Assembly (NCBI GenBank): GCA_037389465.1
Contig: JAZARR010000032.1
Location: forward strand, 3,516,001-3,580,000
DNA from: Baylisascaris procyonis
Taxonomy: Eukaryota > Nematoda > Chromadorea > Rhabditida > Ascarididae
Length of the DNA: 64,000 nucleotides
Reading direction: 5' to 3'
Shown here: positions 26,401-38,400 of the stretch, piece by piece
How positions within the stretch are numbered: position 1 is the stretch's first letter
How the letters are laid out: each line of letters starts with the position of its first letter
Position numbers and translations under genes: made by a program
The notes under the pieces: model-generated
Told to the model about the DNA's origin: nothing
The model's database searches: none
The model's input: the letters and a program-made list of their open reading frames with translations, nothing else

Positions 26401-29400
26401 TGGTACTTCATTCTGTTGGCACTGCAATTAATCGTTAATTGCCTATCGCTTACTGTAACCGCCAACCTAAATACTTCACTCGTTGTCAGTGTTAGCTGAA
26501 CGGAAAAAGAGTCAAGTGAATTATGACTCGACGTCAGCACAAGGCAGAAAGCGATAAATTTATTTCGTTTAATGCATACGGGGCCACGGGTTGAACGCTT
26601 TACACATGAACGTTGAAATTTCAACAAGTGAACAGTTTCAACTGAAACACCAAGTCAATATTTGACTGAAAACGATTGCTAAATCATAAAATATAAAACG
26701 ATTGCTAAACCACAAAATGGATCCTCCGTCGAACATCGCAAGTTTCGGTCAGTAATTGCACAAAACTTATAGTTAAAAGACCACCCCGGATATATGCTAT
26801 TATGTCGGGATTTGTATTCGGAGAGGAAAATGTGCAAAGGAGATTGTTATTTTATGAGATGATGGATGGAAATATTTTGTAGAGTGCGGCTGTCAATCTA
26901 TCTCACTGATAAGTCGCCAAGGCTCATATTTTTAGCGGAAGTTTTGCATCGACAAAGATTGCTTCATGAGATGGTGCAGAAATTTTTTGTAAAGGCTAGG
27001 AATTCAGTAAACTTCACGCTGTTTCGCCTTCCTAATGCTTCAATAACGCCTACTGAATTTAATTTCTGCAATTAGTAAGGACTTGCAAGGTTGCAATAAA
27101 TTTGCATAATCTTCCGATTCTGCGTAAACAATTCCACGTCAACATGCTTACATTCTATGCTTGCTGAAAAGATGCACAGCACTGAATATGAAAGCGCAAT
27201 AATCGTCGAGTACTTGTTTTGTCGTAAAGGCATTTGTTTTGATTGAGCGAATGCGGAGGTTGTTTTGTGTGCGAACGAGAGCATCTGAGATTGCATGAAA
27301 AGATTTTGAGTGCATTCGTTCTTGCGTTGATCGGCAACGTGTTAACAATAAGAATTGCGCAGAAAAGAAATAAGTGAGCTCAACATCGCACTGTGATCAT
27401 CGAATGCCCGCAAACCTGTTCTACCTTGCTTTTAACACGGTGGTTTTGTTAACATACTTGATGGACAAATGGACTCTGCATTGCTACATTCATAAAGCGC
27501 TTGATCGGCTATAAATCCTTAGTTAATCGAGACGTATAGAGAGAGGTCGAATCATGTGCTTATATTCTAGAAGCCACTCGAAGGGAAAAACAGAGCAAGA
27601 CAATGCATAAATAAAGACCATTTGATTATTGATGAGATGCTCGATTATTCTCATTGGAATCTTTGAAATGCTATATTACGATGAGCCACTCGAAGAGACA
27701 AAAACATCGGCTGGGTATATAGCTTTTTCGATTACAGTTTCGTGATAATAACTCATTCATATAATTGATGCAAAATGAAGATGAACTGAAATTGCAATGG
27801 TGAGATATTATGCACTCAGCATTTTCTTGTTGAATCGTTTATTAGAAGTGCATCGCACTGGGAATTATGCAAATCAGTGATTTTTCAATTCCAAAAGCAC
27901 AAAAATTCAAGAAGCAAATTTCTCGCTACGACATTTTTATTTGTGAATTTCCAGTCATCGAAAAAATGGCTACAACTATAATTGATTTTTGTGTAATCGT
28001 TGCAGACGTTTTCTTATGACGCCAAAGAAATGGTTGCTACAGTGCTAGAAAATGATACTTGTAAAAGGTTCATCATACGAATGCCACAAAATCATTTTGA
28101 AACGAAGAATTGAGTAAGGATTTTTGCAAATAAACGTTATGAAACAATAGAAAGCAGCAATATAAGGAACTTCATCTAAACAAAGCGTTGTTGGCATGTT
28201 GAAACATTTTGTTATATTCAGTTATTACTGCTTTTGGAGTAATCGTTGGTAGTGTGAATTTTTTCTAATGTGGTGCAGTAGAAAGTTTTGCGCATATTCG
28301 ATAGTGATCCTCCCAAATTTCACTTTCCCATCTATTATCACATCATCTGTGTGTGCAAAGACTAAAATTTAGATCATAGAAATTATGTCTATTGGACGAT
28401 CGTTGAAGATCCCTTAACGCTTTTAATTGCATCATAATCATAACAGACTAACAGATATTCTCTACTGTGAGGATCCACAGAAGTTTAATCGTTAGCACAA
28501 AATTCATTTTGTAATTATTTATTCAGTCAAAATTCCAAGCAGCTCATGAAATTATTCATGCGGATAGCAGAAAATAAGTCAACGTTTCGCACCGCATTCC
28601 ACAGTTTCATGGAGAATTCATGACTTTCAGATGAACACTGGTGCCCTGGAGGGATATTCGCAGTTTCCTGCATGTTGAGGAGAAGTGTTTGGAAAATGTT
28701 GTTAATGAGGCCTAATGCATGTACTTTTTCTCCAGCTCATTGAGGCGATTAGTGTTGGCCTTTTAGCACCTAGAGGAAGATAGCTTTATGCTTCCGAATG
28801 AATTTCCACTGCTTTCATCAGTTATTGAACAGCATTAAGCCGCAATCCGGCGAAAGAAATTTGTTACCCATGAAAGAGGAAAAGTTCCCCCGTAACTGCT
28901 GATGTTTAATTTACGCTTGGTTATCGTCTCCCTGGGAAATATAGACTACGCCGTCAAATGCTACAATTTCGCTGCAGTTGCTGAGGCAAGCTTAACAACT
29001 AAAAAAAGAAACTCGTTTTCGGCAAAAATTTCACAGTAGAGCAAGCACTGACCAATCTTTCAGATGACTGAACAATGAATACGTCTAATTATATTTCATG
29101 GAGCTAAATGGAATGATGAAAATTGTATTTCGTCACTTATTTCCCACCTCAGTGGTGGAAAAGATTTCACAAAATTCTCTGCTGAGGGCGCAAAATTTCC
29201 AAGGGATTTATATCCATCTCTCTTCCTTTATGGGAACATGAGAGGAGGGATATTGCAGAACGCCAACACGAAGCAATGAAAACCTAGGAGAATTTCATAA
29301 ACCGACTTCTAATCAGGCAATGCCCAGCGACAACAACAGGTATAGAAGAAAATCACAAACAATGAATGAAAAATATGAACCATTTTAATGAAAAAAACTG

Positions 29401-32400
29401 AAAATATGAACTAAAAAAACTTAAAAAAATGCTCTAGGGCAACGCTCACTTCGTCAGCTGATGTTTTTTAAGTCGAAGTGCAAAAACTGATTGAAATATC
29501 CAATTTCAAAAGCGTAAAAAACTCTTGCAGTATTCATTTCGCCAGTGAACTCTCTAGCCATGAAAACAACGCACTGATAACAGAGCAGAACGCTTAAGAG
29601 GAAGAAAACTTTTAATCGGAAATAAGCGAAGCGAACATAAACAAATAAAAAAACGCCTAATGCCTGAGAAAAACACCTTTGTGTTGAGCATTTAAATTTG
29701 ACAGCTGACTACAGCTGAGCACCACCCGATTAAAAAATGGAAAAAAAAAACAAAGAGACAACTGTGAACGGGAAGTTCTCAACCAAGTTTTACCTTAGAT
29801 TTAAGGGTGAGCATTTTCAGAATCGGATGCAAGCAGCGGTTACATCCTTCCTTTTATCAGCAGCTCAGGATCTTCGGAAAGGTGATACCCGTTGCTACTG
29901 TGAACCAATGATTTCTTTGACTCATTAAGAGACGTCTTTGGTTGGTCTTTGGTAGCAACTTTGCTATTTTTTCACATAAATGACATTTACATTTCCACAA
30001 AACGCCTTGCAAATGTACACTTACAAAAGCGCACAAAAATGGATGAACAAATGAATAGACACATTAGGGTTGATGCAACGTGCATTGCTGCTTTCACAGT
30101 TAGTGGATGGATGAACGAATAGAAACAGCAATAGACAGCAGTAATATTGTTGTAAACGGTGATAGTAAGAACTATTCATTTTGTATCATGCGTTATATAA
30201 GAGTTGTGTTATGCTATGTAGTCTCAAGGATTAGAAGTGCCGTATTTCGCCACCTTGATAGACTTCGCGACTAATCAGCTGATGAGAGATTATAATATAT
30301 TTGCTGATGAGCAAATGCAACAATGTTTTAAAAAGTAAAATTCCTCAAGCAGGAGAACATGTGAAGGAAACTGCATCCAGGAAGAGACCCTCCTTTCCGA
30401 ATGATTATACTTAAGGATAGAGAAAAGGTTCATAACAAAGCGCCTACCAGGAATACACTTATAGTGATAAGGGTATTGCTGCCCTCATATTGCAAAAGAT
30501 CATCAATTTTAGAGCTTTCAGGAAGTATAAGCAATGAGAAAATCCTCGTCTTTTAATTTTGATGATTAAAATAAACATTGAAGTGATGCTGCTCTTGATG
30601 CTGATCGGATATGTGGTTTCCTTAAATGTTGCGCAGTCACTGTTTCACGAATTGCTGAATTACTATATGGCTTGCATAGATTGAGCGATTAGCTTTTATC
30701 ATATGAGCGATTAAATAGCTTTTATCTCAATATCGGCAGATCATGTTCTATGATCATTTTCATACCTGAGATGGCATCTAAAGTTTAACTGTCATAAAAT
30801 CTGAGGAAATTCAAGGGCAACATCTGGAAATCAGCGGAGGTATTTTAGGAGCATATCGATGAAATCGGTTTCGACCACATGCCACATGTTTTTTAGAGAC
30901 TTTTTTTTTTCAAAACAGAAACATGTAGTTAAATTGTAGCACAGTCTATCAGAGATTCATTGGCTTTTTCTTTCGACCTATCGAGTGAAAATTTTCAAAT
31001 TGGTATTTGAGAATCTGAATCTGATAGCATGAGATATACTTTTTGCTCGATTTAGCTTTCATCTTATTCAATAGAGAGTAAAGCAGAAGAAGTATAAAAT
31101 GTGGCAGATGAAATTCCACAATGATCACATAACAAAACAACTATGCGGTTTTTGTTTGTTGGCTAAGCCATTGAATGCGATCGAGAAGAATTCAAAGATG
31201 TGATAACGGCAAAATTACTTTACTTATAATTTTTTCATTTCACTAGCGATTAACGAATTCAATCGAATTTTGTCGCGGAATTGGACGCATTCGGATTCTT
31301 TGGTTCGGCTTGTTTTCCGGTGATTCCCACTGTAGTCACTCCCACTCATCAAAAAAACATTCGGTTGCTACACCTAAGATTTGCACGTGTAAAAGTAGTC
31401 ACTGAAGTGTCTCTTCTATATTATTACACTCAAATCAACTTAGTGCAGAGGAGGCAACTGGTGTTCAGTTATAATGGATATGGAGAAGACAAATAGAAAG
31501 ACGCACTCGATCCTTGACCGAGTGAACAAAATTTTCTCGGGCAAGCATCGCTTTGTTGCACTTTCAGAAGGACATTCAAAGCGCATAAGCGCAGCATTTA
31601 ATGCCTATTTGTGTGTTTTTATGAGAGCCTTTCGTTTATTGCGCCTTATAAGCTGAATAATTTAAAGGAAGAAGCCATTGCCCCTTGCACTATCTGTCTG
31701 AAAGTATCTCGTTATAAAGAGCTGCGCAATATTTCAATACTGCAGAATATACAGGAAGTATAACCTCTCGATTACAAATGCACTCTTTGCATGGAAGAAT
31801 ATGTGTTTAACGCATTACCCTAGAATTTGACAGAAATGTGCGATTATGGATCAGGAAAAAGAGCAGCATTCCTGTCAACGAAACTAAACCACTAACACTT
31901 TAGGAAATGACAAGAGGTACAACAGAATGGGGTCGTTAGAAATGAGGGACGCGTAGTGATGCTTAACCACGAGTGGACGAGCCCTCTAATGTAATAAAAA
32001 AAGTGAGAGTCAATGCTCGAGCTAAGTCAGATAGTTGAAGTGCTGAGAGTGGGAGAGGATATGGTTGAGGGTGACGATTGAGGATAATCACCAAAAAGTA
32101 GGTAACTACCCTCTTCCCCTCCAACTCCCTCCAACTCTTGCTCACGGTTAATCTAGCCACGTTTTTTTGTATGTGCATTTATCGTTAAACTGTCGCAGTG
32201 GCTCGCCACATCAATAAACGTGTCTGGCAATTTGAATATGGCATGGTGCTTATGCACGTGTGTTTATGTGCGTTTGCTCGTATGTATGTACGTACGTGTT
32301 TTTTCTATGTGTTTCAGCGTATGTGTGTATGAGTGTTTTTGTGTGCGTATATAGTCAGTCACAATTCGCAAATGTGAGTGGGCGCGTGGTATGAAATTCG

Positions 32401-35400
32401 GTGGGTGTAAAATTAACACCACGCGGATAACATCCACCGCTATAGCTTACCTTTACAGGGGATATGAAATTCGAAATGTGAGCACCGTACTCACTCTGCT
32501 ACAAAAACGAATTACTGATAAAACTGTACTGTCGATAACGCTGTAAGAGCAAAGAATTTGTATTTCATTATTTTACCATTTTTCGATACTGATACAACAT
32601 TCTCGTCCCCTGTAGTGAATTATACGATACATCCGAAGCTTACTTGAATAGACGCCTTACATCATCCTCAATAAAGATTTCAAGCACTATCTCCAAGGCG
32701 AGAGAATTATGCGAACGCAATCAATGAAAAACTTCATGCTGAATGCACAAATGTTCTCGCCGAATCGTAAAGGACGCTTAATGCAATTTACACTTAATAG
32801 GAAAAAGCTGCGATACGTAAAAACTCATTTTTGACGTCATTAGAGCATATATGAGCTTTTTATACATATACATCGTACTCAGGACTAATACTTTAGTAGC
32901 TTTTTTGGGTGACACTTTGATGGAACGGATTGTTGTTTAAGTCATTGAAATTAGAAAGAGGGCTTCGATGAGTATAATGAAAGCAATAGCAATCAACCAT
33001 TAAAAAAAAGCACATTTATGATTACTGAAATATATTACTCAGACGATCTCTTCCTAAACATCACCTCTCTTTCTTGGATACATTTTTCATAAATTGTCAA
33101 ACATTCGTCACATATCGGCTATTCCTCTGGATCTAGAATGCTTTTCCTAGCGCAGACACAGGAGGTGAACGGGAATATCTTTCACAACAATATCAGCCCA
33201 GAATTTATTTTGTTGAGGAATTGGGTGAGTACAGCTTGCCGGCAGATGAACATATATCTTGACCTTGCATATATTTGCAAGAGCAAATCACAAGGTTCTC
33301 GTAAACATAAGAAAGCAATCAATTAATCAGGACGAGGAACTGAATACAGCAACGATCTTCTGATTGATAGCAAATCACCCATTGAAGATCACCAAGCAAC
33401 AATTCTCTGCTTTTTCTTCTACGCTAACGTTAATTTTTCTAATAATCAATACCACTTCGAAGATTTTTTTGCAGCACATTGTCCAACTTCGCTTTCATTT
33501 GTTATGTTCCTCACGTGACCTAATGAAATATTTTCCACTTCTATTGAAAAAAAAAAATCGGTACGATTATAAGTGAAATAGAGGAAGCATTATGATCGGG
33601 TATTTCCTGATGTAATATGCTGGTGAATTTCTTTTTTTTTTTATTCTAGAGAAGATTCTCAGCATTGGATGCAATTTAATCAGCAATCTCACCAACGCGA
33701 CAATGGTTCTTCAGATACCTAAGCGCCAGTTTCGATGGCTTGATAAATGGAATTTAGTAAGTAAGATGCCCCACGGCATTCAAAACTATCATTTGTAGAT
33801 TGCAGGTGAATTTCGCAAAAACAGGTAGGAAGTATCGCGTGCATGACTACCAATCTCCTAAGACTCATAAATAGTTGTTTTCCTTTAATTTCATTTACCA
33901 TGATTGGACGCAAATGACATCGCATTGCTGCATTATATCAGATTTTCCTGCACCCACACTCCCATTTCAGCCCTTATTGAAACTACAGTTCCCATTCAAA
34001 AATATATTACGCATGAATATCTTAAACGAGGCAGTGAATTAATTGTTTAGTACGAGACCCTCATAATGTTTCTTCATAATGTTTCACCCTTATCCCACAC
34101 AGTTCGTTCTTATGTCAAAATGTCTTAGTGATATAAATTTGTTCATTTCGAGGAAGTGCATCCAGTGGATGATTCAATGCTGAAGTCCCTTAAAGTGAGC
34201 GTCACTGTGGCATGCACAGTGAGGCAGGAATATCAATTAAACAGACGAAAGATATTCTAGTGTTCCGGAAAAGTAAGTGAAACCCACTCCAAAAGTGAGA
34301 AGAACAATGCTAGGAAGGGCTCAGCAAAATCAATTGTTGCGCAAAATGAGCAACTGCATATGATTTTTAGAATGCAGGAGGATTTATGAGCTTGGTGGAT
34401 ATATAACTCTTGCAAGTGTTTAAATGAATGAATGGGATCAGCATGGCTTTATATATAAAATGTTAAACGAGTCTAAAGGAAATGAACAGCTTTAAAAATA
34501 TAGAGTGAACGAAGCATTACAATCGATAGGTTTTTTGCCCTCATAGATTTCCGGTCATTTTTCACTTATCTATAAAAGTAATAAAAGCAACAATCACAAA
34601 GCGTCACAATCACAAAATTTTGGAACAAATCTAAGGATTGACATCTGACGAAGCAATCTTAAGCTCTAAAATGAATCAGCATGTTATATACGCAGAAAAA
34701 GATAAAAAGTTCATAGTTATAGCGAACCTCAGAAAAAAGTATTTTTTTGCAATGAAATAATGGAATACGTATGGGCTGAACAATAAAAACCTAAAAAGTT
34801 TATAACAAATAATCGAAAAGGCAACGCAAAAAGAGCTCACAATTTTAGGGCAAACTCTTGTCCGAAAAATCGTTGCAACAACACGCTTCCACACAAAACG
34901 AAAGTGCTGTTGTGCTCGTCCGTTGCAGTTATCTCGAAAATGTGCTTTTACAAAAATTTGCAAACATGAGCAGAAATTTGTTCGTCGAGTAGAATTGATC
35001 TTTAATTTGTTAGAAGTGAAAACAAATGAAAACTCGTAAAATATCTACTTGTGATTCCCACTGAAGTGATCACAATTACTCATATAGTCGAATTCTCTTT
35101 TTTTGCTCATCACACAATGTCATTGATCGACTTATGCGCTCTTGTGCAGCCTCAGGCGATATCTGGTGCCTATATATGCCGGGCTTCGGCCCTTTTGTAT
35201 TCTTTAGTTTCTAAACTACTTCTTCTATCTCGTTTGCGATGTTGCATAATGGCATCGACAGACGGTTAGCTGCTCCTGCCCTCTGCGTGCACTCGGTCCC
35301 CTCTACGCAGCTGCGGCCAGCCATAGCACATTGCGAATGTTTTTTCTCTGTTGATGGCAGGGAAACGTTGAAGATAGGATAATAAAAGACATTTAATACT

Positions 35401-38400
35401 GCTTGAATTTTACATCCGATCAAGTATTATGACATTTTTGGCTGCAACGTTTTGTGAGCATGCTTGAGTGAATGAACTAAACCTCATTAATTCTGGTATG
35501 GCCAACCTTTCGTTTGCTAGGGTCATCGGATGCAATAGGTGAAGAAGTGGCAAAAAACGGCAAGGCTACAACTCCTTTATGTGAAATGAGGGTATTTATG
35601 TTTCTGTTGCAAATCTATAGATGCATAGATGAGGTGATTTCTTGAGTGAATTTGACAAAAATGTATGCCTACCTGAGGCCAAAAACTTTAAAACCTTGCA
35701 GATTCTGATGGTTGTATAAAGAAAACTCGTCTGGCAGTTTTGCTCATAGAATGACAACCTTTGCTGTTTCATGCTTTATGATGACCCCTCACCAATACTA
35801 AATGTTCAACGGCTGTGATTGCGATAGCTGCCATCAAATAACTCGCTAATCGTAGTGTCGAAGATTTCGTGCGATTAAGAAACAGCTCATAAACGATAAT
35901 TGAGTAGAGGTATTAAGCAGCTGCATAGTATCCTTGTGATGTTAATAAGAGGTTTATTTATACGCAGCCATAAAATGCGCATTAAAAGACGGCAATCTAC
36001 TCAACGGTCAGCAAACAGTCCCTTCAGTGAACCCTTCAAGGGATAAAATTTCCATCGCATATCTTGAAAAGGATTTTTAAGAAATGACTGCTGATGAGGT
36101 ACCACCATTTACATGATAATTCCTATATAATCAGCAAGCTTACACATGTGCGTATTTTAGGACTGTAGCTGTAATTATCTACAAAGAGTCCATCTGCTAT
36201 TACTGCTTCGTCGGCCGATCGTTTTCTGCCAATCCTCTTCTGTATCCTACTGGTGTGGTCCTACATTTTATGTGTAGATGCGATTGAAGGCTTATATCTA
36301 CTTTTTCGATCGTGCTGCATGTATCAAGGTAGTAAATACTTGGTGACAAACGTGAGCTGGCGACCACGACCTGAAATATACGGCCTATGAGATAAAGGAA
36401 GGACAATGATTATCTGTGCTTTGAGAAAACCAGTGGATGAACAACTTATAGATGTGCCCATCGTTGTACATGGAAGAAAACGTTCATGAAGCACTTTAAC
36501 GATAGGGGGATCTGGTTTTAGGATGGCTGAGATGGCTTCCAATTTTCGGTGAAGAACTCCAAGGAGAAATCAGACGCTTTGACACTAAAATGAATCCGTG
36601 GTGGACGAAGTTGCAGCAAGGGAATGTTAACGCCGGAGCTACAGTCGCAGTTTCCTGACGGAAAGTCGCGACTCGAATTCACACTTGATGCATCGTGCAG
36701 CCTTCATAGCGATGAGCAACGTTTGGCGGTCAGAGCATGTTACCCACACTGATGTAAATATTAAGGCTGGCAAGGCGATTTCTGCAAGGAAAATGGCCGC
36801 CTAGAAGAATTCTGTCGGAAGTAAAGAAGACACTGTCCAGAACGAGGTAAATAACATTATCGCTACTGGGCAAGTCAAACAAAAGGGATCGATGATAGTC
36901 TCGGTCAAAAATGTCCAAAAAGTTAACTTCGACCTGCGGAAAGCACAACTGTGGCAATAGCAGATGGGCAATCGCAACTGACTGTCCGCTTGATCATGAC
37001 TATTCCATACATAATGCATCTGACGTGACCAATGTTAAAGTCGACGAAGATCAGTTTTAAGTAATGTGAAGGCACAACAATTCAAATTTAAGGGCAGGAA
37101 TGCTTTATTCGCTCATTCAGAGAATGCCAAAGGAAAGAACAGAGACAACAATGATGTGTTCATCGCTAGTTGCATATCGATGTTCTCCACATATTCATAA
37201 CGTAATCATCCAAGTACAGATGATGTTTCACTGGTCAAATCACTCCTAATTAAGTGTATTGAATACGAAATCAAACATCTGGACAAAGTTCTTTGTTAGG
37301 TATTCAGTGCAGGCGATGCATCTCCAACAGCAGTTAATTCAACTAGATCTCAGCGAGGATCAGTCGCCGATCAACCAAACAATAACGGAAGGACATCAAC
37401 CGGACATCAGATCCAAGTAACAGCAAATCACCGCGATGCCAATTCACTTGAAAAAGACCACAAATCCCTAAATGATTTTCGGTCTTCTATCAGTGACCGC
37501 TGGAAGCATTGAAGTGATGGAAATACAAATGGGCATGGTGTGGAACGTTGTAGTGGTGCTGATCATAACAATTCTATCAATGAGAACAGGATCTGTCTGA
37601 TGTTGGTAGAAAAGGGTGATGAATACCGTACATGCCATTTATCTATTAATTTCTGCGCTACCAAAAACGTTCCACATTCGCCAATTGCTGTTTTCATCGG
37701 TCAACCATCTCCTAGTATCTCTGATTAATGGCTTATATGTCTCTTCTCGGCTTTCCTCAACTTCGTAAGGCAATACTTCGTGATGAATCTGCAACAACAA
37801 ATTACCTAACATTTCCTGAGTGCACCTTGGCTTACACCGAAGATGCCGATGATAGGATATTGCAGCAATTGCGCAGCTCTTAAACTCTTAATGATGCGTC
37901 TTAATCCATATTACACAAAACTAAAGCGCCTCATGCGTCGAAATGTAGCAGATCTTCCAAATCCCAACATGATGAAAGGTGCTCACTCACAACTGATAGT
38001 GTAAGAACTATGAATATCTTGAAAAGACGATAGATTGAAGTGTTGACGGGGCATTTGGTTTGAGTTGAAGTGCTAAATTCAAAGCATTGAAATGTAATTT
38101 GATTATACAGGCAGAGATTATGCGAACAGCACCCATCATCATAAAAAAATCTGTTAATGGTACATTCATCAAAAGAAGATGAAAAAAATGATCATTCACG
38201 TAGAGACGGCTTAACGATTTCATGTCGAGCTGGAAAAATATTTCTTTATATAGATTAATTTAGCGTTGATAAGGTGATTCGATATGATGCAATATACAAT
38301 TCTCCATTTAGAAATATCTCATTGAAAATATTATTGCAAATCCTACTGCAAATAGTAACAAACTTCTTTATGAAGCAAGTGGATTGTTGAGAGTGAATAA

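Noticed and set aside
36200..37019. Several 68-75-codon minus-strand frames
   Set aside because: They overlap antisense to the more coherent plus-strand interrupted frame and share no phase or splice signals.
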